64,000 nt of DNA from DASVCN01 sp040905665 (GTDB lineage: Bacteria > Deinococcota > Deinococci > Deinococcales > Trueperaceae). The DNA is taken from assembly GCA_040905665.1 (NCBI GenBank), contig JBBDRD010000036.1, positions 26,703 to 90,702 of the forward strand, written 5' to 3'. How positions within the stretch are numbered: position 1 is the first letter of the stretch; each line of letters opens with the position of its first letter. This document shows positions 33,590 through 42,514 of this stretch, one piece after another. Made by a program: the position numbers and the translations under genes. The notes under the pieces were generated by a model. The model was not told the origin of the DNA. It did not search any database and worked only from the letters and a program-made list of their open reading frames with translations.

Positions 33590-34513
33590 TTGCGAATTGA
33601 CATCATTGTGAACGCTTCGATCATAGTTCCTACTCTTAACGCTGCCCACGAGCTGACTGCGCTACATCGCGCCCTTATTCGTCAGACACGACACCCGCAC
33701 GAGATCATCCTTATAGATTCGAGTTCTGATGACGGTACTCCCTTGCTTGGGGCTGAATACGGCTGGACAGTACACGTGATTCCGCGGCCAACATTCGACC
33801 ATGGTGGCACCCGGAATCTCGGAGCATCGCTTGCTACCGGAGAGCTGCTTGTATTTCTGAGCCAAGACGCCCTTCCGGCAGATGATTGCTGGTTGGCCCG
33901 CCTCGTAGAACCGATCGAAAAGGGCGTGGCAGTCGCCGTGTACTCGCGTCAGGTTGCGCGTACCAGCGCTTCTCACTCTGAGAAATATGCCCGTCTGGCG
34001 AACTATCCAGTCGAATCGTCGGTGCGAACTATAGGCAAGGTGCGGGCCGAGGGAATTCGGGCACTCTTTTACTCTAATGTAAGTTCTGCGACTTCACGCG
34101 AAGCGTTCGAGGCAGTTGGAGGATTTCCAACTAGAACGATCATGAATGAAGATGGCCAGTATGCGTCGAAGCTCCTTGAGGCCGGGCATGCCGTTGCTTA
34201 TGAGGCCGAATCGTGCGTCTTGCACTCGCACGACTACTCTGTCTCGTTGCAGTTCCGGCGAAACTTTGATATCGGTGTTTCACATGCCGAAGCTCGCGGA
34301 CTTCTGACGACTGCAGCCACGTCCAGAGCGGGAATCGCTTTCGTGCTTGGGCAACTCCGATACGTTTACCGCCACGGTTCATTGTTCGAAGTGGCTAAGG
34401 TGGTGGTGGAATCGGGGGTCAAGTTCCTCGGTTACCATTTGGGTAGGAAGCACAGAATCCTTCCAAGCCCAGTCCGCCGCTGGCTGAGTTGGCAGCGCGA
34501 CTACTGGCGATGA
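33590..34513 (+). CDS. GT2 glycosyltransferase, rhamnosyltransferase-like
   Basis: About 300 residues of GT-A fold. ASIIVPTLNAAHELTALHRA opens the domain, IDSSSDDGTPLL is the nucleotide site, and FDHGGTRNLGASLATGELLV is a hallmark of rhamnosyltransferase-like GT2 enzymes. The DxD position reads SQDALP. GFPTRTIMNEDGQYASKLL supplies the acidic catalytic motif. The first codon is uncertain: TTG 33590 or GTG 33608, neither with a clear Shine-Dalgarno. It is the first plus-strand gene of the lower-GC island and the 283-base gap upstream holds the divergent promoters. Base composition and codon use shift visibly from here. Confidence 0.85.
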   Translation: MRIDIIVNASIIVPTLNAAHELTALHRALIRQTRHPHEIILIDSSSDDGTPLLGAEYGWTVHVIPRPTFDHGGTRNLGASLATGELLVFLSQDALPADDCWLARLVEPIEKGVAVAVYSRQVARTSASHSEKYARLANYPVESSVRTIGKVRAEGIRALFYSNVSSATSREAFEAVGGFPTRTIMNEDGQYASKLLEAGHAVAYEAESCVLHSHDYSVSLQFRRNFDIGVSHAEARGLLTTAATSRAGIAFVLGQLRYVYRHGSLFEVAKVVVESGVKFLGYHLGRKHRILPSPVRRWLSWQRDYWR

Positions 34514-34553
34514 AGCGGGAGTACGGAGTCGACGAACTGCCACGAACAGTGTA

Positions 34554-36497
34554 ATGCGCTTGGTAAACCGCATTCATCCGACTAGCGTCATAGGCACCAT
34601 TGCCGGTGTTCTTCTCGTCGTTTCGCCTGCATTGGCGCTTGCTGGGTTCTTGGTTACCACTTGGACGACGAACCGTAGTGCGACAATTGCGCGCGCCCGA
34701 CTATGGATACCGTGCAGTGGTTTGCTCGCCATCCCCGCCATTCCATCGGCAGTGGATGGCGACTGGCACAAGGTGACCGCTATTCTCGGCCAAGCTCTGG
34801 TCGTTCTTGTGATGGGAAGTTTGTTACGCCTGACGCGGACCCAGTTGCTGGTCGTGGTTCTCGCGCTGTTAGCAATGGCGGTCGTATACATCGCTATCCT
34901 TGAAAGACCACAACGGCATGGCTGGGCGTGGCCCTCGGGGGAAAGTATCCGGATCATGGATGAAGGCGGAGTCCTGCTGTTCCAGGCGGATTCGAATGCG
35001 GTCGGGGTTTCGCACGCGTGGTGGCTCCCAAGGGCTGGCAGCCAGGTCTTGCTTGCAGCGGATGTAACCGTCCGCTCCCAAACGGACTTTCCTCGTTGGG
35101 TGGGTCCGAATCCCAGCACTCTATCTCCGCTCGCAGGTGAACCCTCCTCCGGCACGGTCGTGTACGCTCCGGGAGAGGGTGGTTACATCTATCAATCGCA
35201 TGTTTCCAGAAGCCCCATTGCCGGCGAGACATTCCGCGCTACCTTTGAAGTGCGGGCGAGAGAGGGTAGCGATTGCGGAAACCTCGTGCTGACCGCGCGC
35301 GGGTACCAGGTAAATCGTTCCGTGGTGGTATGCCCAACCCGCAACTGGTCGGTGCACCAAGCTATATGGACTGTTCCCATGGAGGTCAGTAGTTCAATTG
35401 TAGACGTTGTACTCAATGGATTCGAACAGGTCAGTCTAGAGGTACGAAGCCCTGTCGTCGAGAGGTTTCAGGATGGTGATTGGGTCGATCTCGGCCCTTT
35501 GCGTCCCAACCGAACGGAGGTGTCGCTTTCAAGCTACGGTATCCCGAACTTCCTAGTTCGGGAAGCGAGACCGTATCGCGGTGACGCGAGCGCTTCGGCG
35601 GTTTCTCTAGCGAACATTGAGAGTAAAAGGGTGCGACTGAGTACTTTAATGCCGCACTCGTTGGCGGGAAGCATCGTAAGAGCCGAATTGTTGCTTCCTG
35701 CGAATGCCGCAGTCGCCATCGGCCCTATTTCCTTTTCCACACCCGAAAATACTCCTCTTACCGCCATTCCACTCAACGGAACCTCCCATGGGCGTGCGAG
35801 CTTATGGTTCCCACATCCGAATCTGGCCGGCCACACGCTGGCCGCTGCGACGGCCACCGTTGCTGGTATTGCCCCGGTCGGCATTCCCGTCGTTATGGCT
35901 TTGATCGTGTCGCTAGTCGTGATTCTGGAGACAGGAAGCAGAAGCGCGTTGTTCGTGGTGATCGGCGCGGTCGTGTTAACTCTGCAACGTATCTTGTCCA
36001 GCCGAGGAGTGTCGGCTCGCCGTATGTGGTGGCTTGGCCTTGGCTTGGCAACCTCTATTCTGGTACTCGTGCTAGTTGTTCAAGGCTTCACTCATTTCAT
36101 CGGTCCCCGGTTTGCCGCAACCCCTAGGTTGAACACCTGGTTAGCAGCCTGGAATGCGATGACAGATTTTCCGGTATTCGGGCTTGAGGTATCGTTTGCC
36201 TCGTACTTTTCGGATTGGGCGGATGGCGCTCGGCGGGAAGTAGTACAGCACGCACACAACTTCTGGTTGCAGCAGGGGGCTTCGTATGGAGTGTCTGGCT
36301 TTCTGTCGGCGATCGCATTTACACTGGGTTTGCTGAGTCTCGCCCAGCGAGGCAGACACCCTAAGCCTTTGAGTAGTGTGTTGCTCGTTCTTACGCTTCA
36401 GGTATTCGATACCAGCCTCTTTTTCTTCCCCGTGCTGGGCTTCGTAGTGCTGGCAGTCAACTCAAACGTGGTCGAACACGCCGCCCAGGAAACTTGA
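34554..36497 (+). CDS. O-antigen ligase/polymerase-like membrane protein with large external domain
   Basis: A 647-residue polytopic protein. Helices lie near 12-34, 50-65, 75-115 and again from ~440 to the end. Between residues ~117 and 438 is a large beta-rich extracytoplasmic region (for example GETFRATFEVRAREGSDCGN and IPLNGTSHGRASLWFPHPN) that may contain two carbohydrate-binding-like modules. ETGSRSALFVV after it is the family's conserved Arg motif, and GLEVSFASYFSDWADG plus AHNFWLQQGASYGVSG match the Wzy_C/WaaL loop with catalytic-type His. The same design (ligase core with inserted beta module) is seen in the fusion protein encoded at 30199. Role: polymerising or attaching polysaccharide outside the membrane. 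Confidence 0.8.
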   Translation: MRLVNRIHPTSVIGTIAGVLLVVSPALALAGFLVTTWTTNRSATIARARLWIPCSGLLAIPAIPSAVDGDWHKVTAILGQALVVLVMGSLLRLTRTQLLVVVLALLAMAVVYIAILERPQRHGWAWPSGESIRIMDEGGVLLFQADSNAVGVSHAWWLPRAGSQVLLAADVTVRSQTDFPRWVGPNPSTLSPLAGEPSSGTVVYAPGEGGYIYQSHVSRSPIAGETFRATFEVRAREGSDCGNLVLTARGYQVNRSVVVCPTRNWSVHQAIWTVPMEVSSSIVDVVLNGFEQVSLEVRSPVVERFQDGDWVDLGPLRPNRTEVSLSSYGIPNFLVREARPYRGDASASAVSLANIESKRVRLSTLMPHSLAGSIVRAELLLPANAAVAIGPISFSTPENTPLTAIPLNGTSHGRASLWFPHPNLAGHTLAAATATVAGIAPVGIPVVMALIVSLVVILETGSRSALFVVIGAVVLTLQRILSSRGVSARRMWWLGLGLATSILVLVLVVQGFTHFIGPRFAATPRLNTWLAAWNAMTDFPVFGLEVSFASYFSDWADGARREVVQHAHNFWLQQGASYGVSGFLSAIAFTLGLLSLAQRGRHPKPLSSVLLVLTLQVFDTSLFFFPVLGFVVLAVNSNVVEHAAQET

Positions 36498-37921
36498 CGG
36501 TGAACCGATGGATCTCAGTCAATGGGGGCAAATCGAAAACAAGGCAGCCGATAAGAACTACAGCAGTCGGCAGGGATAGGCCGATGCCCAGTGCCCACAT
36601 GACTAACGCCTTCTTGGCGCGGATTGCGACCCTAGCCTTTCTCGGTATCCTGTTTTTTGTCCCAAAGGCCAACATCTTCTACCCTACGAGTAGTTATGTC
36701 GGCGTAAAGCCGGACGACCTGGCCTTTGGGGCGCTTCTCGTTGTGACGGCTCTCCTGGTTTGCCTCAATAGATTGAGAGACAAAGTTTCCTGGACTTTTC
36801 TTATCCTGGCGTTCTTGTACCTCGGTGTTGCCTTGATTGCGGGCGGAGCAAGTAACGCGTCGACACGTGCCATGTATGTCTATCGATACGCAAGCTATCT
36901 AGCCTGCCTTCCCATCGGAGTCATACTCGCGCAGCGCCTGAAGCCTAAGGATACTATCCATTTGGCTCGTCTCTACACGGTCGCGTCGATTGCAACTTCC
37001 GTGCTAATCATTCTTCAAGACCAGGGGATTATAGGTGGGTTCTTAAACGGCACTTGGACGGCCGACGTGGCAGCGCGACCAGTTGGGCAAATGTCTCATC
37101 CAACCGAGGCGGCTGCTGTCCTCTTGGTCGTGACGGGCGTAGCGATTGCCTTGCATCATGCTACGACGCGGGTCTGGCGACTTCATGCAATAACGGTTAT
37201 CGCGTTGGCTGCAGCAGCTGTGATCATCACAGAGGCACGCAGCACGATCTTGGCAGTGGCCCTTACGATCGTAGTCATGTGGGCATTTTCTGGACCGGTT
37301 GTGCGGCGTATCTTCACGTGGTCAGTTTTCGTTCTTCTGTTGACCACGTTGTCTATAGGTGCACTGCCAGTGGATGCCTTTCAGGAGTCCGAGAGCCGAA
37401 TATTGCAGCTTCTACACCCCGATAGCATTGTGCCTGCGTTCGCGATATTCACTGACGATTCGGCTAGCTACCAGTCGAGACCGGAAGGCGTTGATCCGTC
37501 GCTCTACATTCGCCTTCTAAAGTGGCGTGATGCTCTGGAACGGTTCGCCATGAGTCCGGTTTGGGGGCAAGGGGCCGGAGCCTTAGGGCCTGCCGTTGAC
37601 GGAATCTATGTCCGATTGCTGGCGGAGACCGGTCTATTGGGCCTCATAGCCTTCGTAGGATTGTTGGGGATAGTGTACCAACGGTTTCGAAGGGCCACGC
37701 CAAGCAGCCGTGGAGTCGGAGGGGTGATACTCGCCACCCTGCTGATCGGGCTCGTAATCGACATCTTTTATTTCGCCAGATTCGCGTATGTATTCTGGTT
37801 TTCCTTAGGACTGCTCATTGGGATGGATCGAGCGAGGGAGCGGGGTGTCGGCAAATCTATCTTGATCTCCGAAAAAGAGCCATCCCCCACAAATTTGGAA
37901 CTCGAAAGCGAGAAGTCGTGA
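36494..37921 (+). CDS. O-antigen ligase/polymerase-like membrane protein
   Basis: Up to 475 residues with about ten to twelve hydrophobic helices. IITEARSTILAVAL gives the conserved Arg motif and the loop with WRDALERFAMSPVWGQGAGA, followed by YVRLLAETGLLGLIAFVGLL, matches the WaaL/Wzy C-terminal signature (G-x-G and xxE-x-GxxG). It lacks the large external domain of the preceding gene. The frame overlaps the preceding stop (TTGA), so translational coupling is possible, but GTG 36500 or ATG 36584 are alternative starts and the first ~35 residues look uncharacteristic. Adjacent ligase-like paralogs suggest one polymerase and one ligase. Confidence 0.78.
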   Translation: MTVNRWISVNGGKSKTRQPIRTTAVGRDRPMPSAHMTNAFLARIATLAFLGILFFVPKANIFYPTSSYVGVKPDDLAFGALLVVTALLVCLNRLRDKVSWTFLILAFLYLGVALIAGGASNASTRAMYVYRYASYLACLPIGVILAQRLKPKDTIHLARLYTVASIATSVLIILQDQGIIGGFLNGTWTADVAARPVGQMSHPTEAAAVLLVVTGVAIALHHATTRVWRLHAITVIALAAAAVIITEARSTILAVALTIVVMWAFSGPVVRRIFTWSVFVLLLTTLSIGALPVDAFQESESRILQLLHPDSIVPAFAIFTDDSASYQSRPEGVDPSLYIRLLKWRDALERFAMSPVWGQGAGALGPAVDGIYVRLLAETGLLGLIAFVGLLGIVYQRFRRATPSSRGVGGVILATLLIGLVIDIFYFARFAYVFWFSLGLLIGMDRARERGVGKSILISEKEPSPTNLELESEKS

Positions 37922-37932
37922 CAGCGACGCCT

Positions 37933-38880
37933 CTATATCCAAAGTAGCAGAGCTGCTGTTTCGATCCAACTTCGCTTCCGGTACCCTTCTCGTAATGCCG
38001 TCCACTTCCGGTTATGCCATCGTTGGGTCGGTAGACCTGCGTATCTCTGCGTGTATTGCTTGTCTTCCGACCGCATATTCGCTCCGAGTCGATGCAGCAG
38101 AGCATTCGCCTGTTCCTGCGAGGAAATGATCCTCTCACGTAAGGCGCTCGTCCTTATACCTCGAACGGCTTGCTCAACGACTCGACGGCGACCCCACGCT
38201 TGGGCGCCCAAGGCGTTTGCCCCATGTTGACGATACTGGACGGTCGCGGCCTCAACGTGGACCAGATCCCCGGTTGCGGCGGCAACGATGGCACACCACC
38301 AATCATGCATGATCGCCGCGTCCGGAACGGGTCTGGAGAGGTTCCTAAGCGGTTCGTTTATCATTGTCGTGCAGCCAGTAACGACATTCTGCACGAGTAA
38401 TCTCCTCAGGCTCGTCGCGTTTGGATCGATTGCCTGATACGACCAGAACGACCCTGCAAGCTCTCGCCCAAGACCGTCGACAACCGTCAGATCGGTATGA
38501 GCAAGAATCGGAGTAGCAGCCGTCCTGGTCCGCTCGGCAGCACGAATTTTGCTTAGCGTAAGTTCCAGTTTGTTGGGCAACCAGAAATCGTCTTGATCAC
38601 AAAAAGCGGTATAGGGAGCGGTGGATGCCTCGAGCAAATCCCCGAAGTTGCGCTTCGCGCCCTGTGTCGTTGTGGGGGAGCCGAAGAGAACGGCCCGTTC
38701 CGGTTCACACTGCACGAATCTTTCGAGAATCTCACGAGTACCATCCGCCGATCCATCGTCGCGGGCCAACAGCCGCCAGTTCTGATGGGTCTGAGCTTGG
38801 ATCGACTGCAACTGCTGCTCAAGCCACGGTTCCCCCTGATAGGTAGCCAAGAGGATATCAATGGTCGGGGGCTCTGTCAT
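37933..38880 (-). CDS. GT2 glycosyltransferase
   Basis: A 315-residue GT-A enzyme starting at ATG 38880 (MTEPPTIDILLATYQGEPWL). A longer frame to 38994 would run into the upstream gene and is rejected. ARDDGSADGTREIL is the nucleotide-binding site, and CDQDDFWLPNKLELTLSKI is the DxD region typical of polysaccharide-chain GT2 enzymes of the RfbF/WchA-neighbour kind. PDAAIMHDWWCAIVAAATG gives the downstream acidic and Trp-rich motif. It follows another GT2 by ten bases and converges on the ligase-like gene 12 bases away. Donor unknown. Confidence 0.87.
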   Translation of the reverse strand: MTEPPTIDILLATYQGEPWLEQQLQSIQAQTHQNWRLLARDDGSADGTREILERFVQCEPERAVLFGSPTTTQGAKRNFGDLLEASTAPYTAFCDQDDFWLPNKLELTLSKIRAAERTRTAATPILAHTDLTVVDGLGRELAGSFWSYQAIDPNATSLRRLLVQNVVTGCTTMINEPLRNLSRPVPDAAIMHDWWCAIVAAATGDLVHVEAATVQYRQHGANALGAQAWGRRRVVEQAVRGIRTSALRERIISSQEQANALLHRLGANMRSEDKQYTQRYAGLPTQRWHNRKWTALREGYRKRSWIETAALLLWI

Positions 38881-38890
38881 AGTGGCGCTT

Positions 38891-39832
38891 CTAAGACGAC
38901 GCAGAGACCCACATTCGTTGAACGCTCTTGAATCCTGCAAACATCCTGCGATACCCACGTCTCCCAAGAAGTGTAAGTAGGAGAGTGGTTCCATTCTTGA
39001 GGGTTAGGGAATGGCGTATCGACTGAAACAGATATTTTCGCCCGGCCCGAATGTTCCCCAATAGGCAATGGAGATGGCCCAATTGTTGCAGATGATGACC
39101 AATTACTCGTGCTCCTCCCATGTCGAAGAGACGACCGTGTTTCACTAAAAGTAGCTCTTGAGCCTCGAAGAGAGCAAGATCATTCATGGAGATACTGTCG
39201 TCCGATACATACACGTTTACGAGCGCTTCCTCTACGAAGTAGAACTCGAAGTGTCGAGACAATCTGATCCATAACTCCCAATCCTGAAGTCGTGGAAACT
39301 TCTCGTCAAACATTCCAACGTGTTCAAGGCACTGTTTACGAGCCACCACCGTCGCACTCGTAATGAAATTGGTTGTGAGCAGTTCTTTATGGATATAGCC
39401 CGACTGTTTCTTTATCTGCTTACCGGGGATATACTCCGTTTTACTGCGGTAATGTCTTATGAAGGCTGAGTAAACGACTCCAACTGCTGGTGGAGCCGAT
39501 CGAAATACCTTCATTTCCTTTTCCAGCTTTTCCGGAAACCACTCGTCGTCACTGTCCTGAAATGCGACGTAAGCTGCTTTTGCAGAGTTAATACCTGTAT
39601 TACGAGCAGCTCCGCCACCACGGTTTACTGCGTGTCTGATATAACGAATTCTAGGGTCGCCGATGCTCATGACAACCTGTTCGGTTCTGTCGGTAGATGC
39701 ATCATCTACGACGATAACTTCAAGGTTCTTATAACTTTGAACCAGAACGCTTCGCAGCGACTTTTCAATCGAGTGCGCGCGATTATAGGTGGGAAGTACC
39801 ACGGTTACTAGCGGATCATCCGCATGTGTCAT
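38891..39832 (-). CDS. GT2 glycosyltransferase
   Basis: A 313-residue family 2 enzyme. VTVVLPTYNRAHSIEKSLRS and EVIVVDDASTDRTEQV are textbook GT2 motifs. NRGGGAARNTGINSAKAAYV precedes the donor DxD in FQDSDDEWFPEKLEKEM. RLQDWELWIRLSRHFEF supplies the catalytic acidic motif. Start ATG 39832. It is likely cotranscribed with the GT2 gene that follows ten bases later. Sequence here is clearly less GC-rich than the window average. Between this gene and the next upstream (40071) lie 238 bases with no recognisable gene. Confidence 0.88.
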   Translation of the reverse strand: MTHADDPLVTVVLPTYNRAHSIEKSLRSVLVQSYKNLEVIVVDDASTDRTEQVVMSIGDPRIRYIRHAVNRGGGAARNTGINSAKAAYVAFQDSDDEWFPEKLEKEMKVFRSAPPAVGVVYSAFIRHYRSKTEYIPGKQIKKQSGYIHKELLTTNFITSATVVARKQCLEHVGMFDEKFPRLQDWELWIRLSRHFEFYFVEEALVNVYVSDDSISMNDLALFEAQELLLVKHGRLFDMGGARVIGHHLQQLGHLHCLLGNIRAGRKYLFQSIRHSLTLKNGTTLLLTLLGRRGYRRMFAGFKSVQRMWVSASS

Positions 39833-40070
39833 CAGGGTAATTCACGACCTCTTACTGGTGACTTCGCGAGAATTATCAATGCCGTGTCCACGTTTGGGAC
39901 GACTTCTAGACGGAAACATCGTACGGAGTCTACCGCAAACTCGTCAGAGCGGGATGAAGAATACGCCGACAAGGTCGCTGTCGGCAATCAGACAACGTCT
40001 CGCTCGAGCATTGAACCAGGAGCGGACTACATACCGACCATTTGAGCTGACAGTGCATCTTGCTCCGAAC

Positions 40071-41114
40071 TCACTGCAACGCCTTCTTCCCTAAACGATT
40101 GTGGCCTGCATCGGACACAGCCCGCATGATGATTCCGAAATTGGACAGAGGGGCAAGAGTTGTCTTGAGCACAGCTGCTACCAGCGACAACAAGCCGAGC
40201 ATACTAAGGTAGCTCAGGGCGTTGCAGAAATGGAGAAGTGGCTGCGCGACCAAAGCGGTCCTCTCAAGATACACGCGATTTCTGACCGAGTAGTAAAGCC
40301 TCATTGACTTATCGGTGCGCGCCGCCGTAAGGACGAGTGGATGGATGAAATAGTCTCGTTGGTCGTCCGCCTTGACATGCCATGAGCGGTCTATGTCTGT
40401 CACCCGGCTGGCGGGGACAAGGAATATTGGGACGCCGTTCTGAATGAATCGATGAGTGAACTCGTGGTCATCCCCGTATAGGTAAAAATCATGACGGGGC
40501 AAGCCAACCTTGTGGAGCAGTCGCTTCGGGAAGAACAATCCGCCGTAAGGGGCGACCGGCACAGGTCGCAGTTTTTCTGTCGGCTTTATTGTGGAGTCGA
40601 GTTGCTTTCCTAGAACGCGTCTGAGAACCTTGGAGGGTATATCCGCCAAAGCGAATCCTAAGAAGCTGTTGCGGCGGCCGAAACACGCCTCCTTGCTGCA
40701 GCCTTTTGCATACGCAATATACTGCTGCCTGTCGGTTCTAAGAGATAGGAAGGCAGTGTCCCCTTCGTACCGCGTGCAAGCCCCAAGCAGCTGAGCAAGA
40801 GCACCGGGTTCAGGACAGTTATCGTCGTCCAAAAGCCAAAAATAGTCGTAGTCAGCCTCAGCTGCGTACTCGAGTCCCGCCTTATATCCTCCGGCTGAGC
40901 CTCCGTTCTCCGGTAGGCGAAGGGCAACGATCCGACCTTCCGCAGATTGCACAAGTTCATCTATTTGGTTACCGCTTTCGGGTTCAGATGCATTGTCGAC
41001 AATGAGCACTCTCCCCACGCCCTCGGCAACTGTCGCCTCAACCATCCTTGCGAGGAAGTCAAATCGATTGCCGTACGTGACGGTAACTACACAAACACGG
41101 CTGCTTTCCGGCAT
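40071..41114 (-). CDS. GT2 glycosyltransferase, galactofuranosyl/rhamnosyl-type
   Basis: A 347-residue GT-A enzyme. The ATG at 41114 has GGAGG nine bases upstream (41123-41127), so I prefer it to the longer frame. VCVVTVTYGNRFDFLARMVE, VLIVDNASEPESGN, and PENGGSAGGYKAGLEYA are characteristic of the GlfT/rhamnosyl-like group. The DxD is in WLLDDDNCPEPGAL, and YLYGDDHEFTHRFIQNGVP gives the acidic active-site motif. A C-terminal hydrophobic segment (~300-325, LLSLVAAVL) may anchor it to the membrane. It lies just downstream of a 15-bp repeat array (41140-41198). Confidence 0.87.
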   Translation of the reverse strand: MPESSRVCVVTVTYGNRFDFLARMVEATVAEGVGRVLIVDNASEPESGNQIDELVQSAEGRIVALRLPENGGSAGGYKAGLEYAAEADYDYFWLLDDDNCPEPGALAQLLGACTRYEGDTAFLSLRTDRQQYIAYAKGCSKEACFGRRNSFLGFALADIPSKVLRRVLGKQLDSTIKPTEKLRPVPVAPYGGLFFPKRLLHKVGLPRHDFYLYGDDHEFTHRFIQNGVPIFLVPASRVTDIDRSWHVKADDQRDYFIHPLVLTAARTDKSMRLYYSVRNRVYLERTALVAQPLLHFCNALSYLSMLGLLSLVAAVLKTTLAPLSNFGIIMRAVSDAGHNRLGKKALQ

Positions 41115-41139
41115 TATCGAACACCTCCGTTCTGCCTCA

Positions 41140-41198
41140 GTCTTCAACTGGCCCGTCTTAACTGGCCCGTCTTCAACTGCCCCGTCTTCAACTCACGT
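41140..41198. repeat. Four tandem ~15-bp repeats
   Basis: GTCTTCAACTGGCCC at 41140-41154 is followed by a 14-base copy (41155-41168), another 15-base copy (41169-41183) and a diverged fourth (41184 onward). The array is about 25 bases upstream of the GT2 start at 41114, in its leader. Confidence 0.8.
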
Positions 41199-41338
41199 CG
41201 TCTTGTCTTCAGGTGTCTCGGCGGCTCGGGCTCTCTTGTGCAGACTGAGACGTTGGCAGCATCTTGGAACAGCCGCACTCTTTTGCCTCGCCCTATCTCC
41301 CGATAAGGCCGTGAGGAACGATTAGTGATACCGCCAGC

Positions 41339-42496
41339 TCATTTTCGAGTGATTGTAACGAGCTTGTCGCTTATCTTGCCCTCTACGACTGAAAGGGCCG
41401 CCAAGGTTTTCCAGTTCCTTACCCATGTGGGAAGCGCACGAGGTCTTGCTTGCAGCGCTTCTTTGAGCCGCATCCAATGTCGCTCCAAGCCGCTTTCGAT
41501 CCTCGTGCGGCTCTGCGTACTGAGCGTCTCCCCAAGAGAGCCGCGAAGGTGAACCGCACGCCAAGACTCAGCAATCGACGATGCAGGGAGCTCCGCTGTC
41601 TCGAGCAAGCCTATGAATTTACGCATTGGATACTTTTTGAGCACCATTAAAGCAGGCGTTTCGTATGCGAGGGCTGTAATAAAGCCGTGCATTGAGGAGC
41701 CGATGTAGAGTTGGGAGTTCGCGATCGCGTTTGCCATATCCTTGAGACTGGTTATCTGATCAACTATCGGCCCGGAATGCATGTGTTGTGAGACTTTTTG
41801 CGCTGTCTCGATGTCCCCATGGCATGGGCCTATGGCAAGCAGTCTCACCTGTGCATCAAGTTTTTCGGAAACAGAATCGAGGGTGCTTGCCGTTTCGCGA
41901 AGATCTGCGATATACCGGTCGTTAACGTGCGCAGACACAGTAGTTGGACGTGTGCGAACACGATCACTGTTCGTGGGCCACATGCGGGCAAGATCGAATG
42001 CGGTGTCTGGCACTACCTCTGCAAACGAACCGAATCCATTGCTACTTGCAAGGGCAGCAGTTTCCTGATCACGAAATGAAGCGTATGTTGACCGATTTGA
42101 GACTAGTCGGATCAGTGCAGCCTCCAGCCACCCTGCACGGGCCGGGCTGAAGCCAGGACCGTTGAACACTAATGGAATTTTCTGTTCTGAAGCGAGACAA
42201 CCGGCGCCGAGCCACAGGCTGGCGTACGCGGTACGAGCAATATGCCTATAATCCGGTAGTTCTGTTTTCCGGGCGTGTACGATATTCCCGCCACCAACTA
42301 TTACAGCATCAAAGCGTTCATCACGAGCTTCCGCAAGAGTTATGGACTCGAGGGCATCCGAAAAATGCGGCTGTCGGCCGGTTGGAGATACGTGAACAAC
42401 CTTGACATTCGGTAGTCGCCACTGGACGAGGTGGGGAAAGAGGAGGTCACCGTAATTGTCGACATCGAATGTTCCAAAGTGAGCTACTCGCAACAA
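41339..42496 (-). CDS. Polysaccharide pyruvyl transferase family protein
   Basis: A 385-residue protein of the CsaB/PssM-like family that adds ketal pyruvate from PEP to sugars of surface polymers. FGTFDVDNYGDLLFPHLVQW is the N-terminal nucleotide-fold signature, VGGGNIVHA follows, and NSQLYIGSSMHGFITALAYE with PALMVLKKYP is the conserved PEP-binding C-terminal motif (S-x-H-G). Initiation is probably at one of two adjacent TTG codons (42496 or 42493) behind GGAGG. It lies next to the Wzx flippase gene. Pyruvylation would give the polymer negative charge. Confidence 0.85.
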   Translation of the reverse strand: MLRVAHFGTFDVDNYGDLLFPHLVQWRLPNVKVVHVSPTGRQPHFSDALESITLAEARDERFDAVIVGGGNIVHARKTELPDYRHIARTAYASLWLGAGCLASEQKIPLVFNGPGFSPARAGWLEAALIRLVSNRSTYASFRDQETAALASSNGFGSFAEVVPDTAFDLARMWPTNSDRVRTRPTTVSAHVNDRYIADLRETASTLDSVSEKLDAQVRLLAIGPCHGDIETAQKVSQHMHSGPIVDQITSLKDMANAIANSQLYIGSSMHGFITALAYETPALMVLKKYPMRKFIGLLETAELPASSIAESWRAVHLRGSLGETLSTQSRTRIESGLERHWMRLKEALQARPRALPTWVRNWKTLAALSVVEGKISDKLVTITRK

Positions 42497-42514
42497 AATC
42501 CTCCATGAGGGCGG

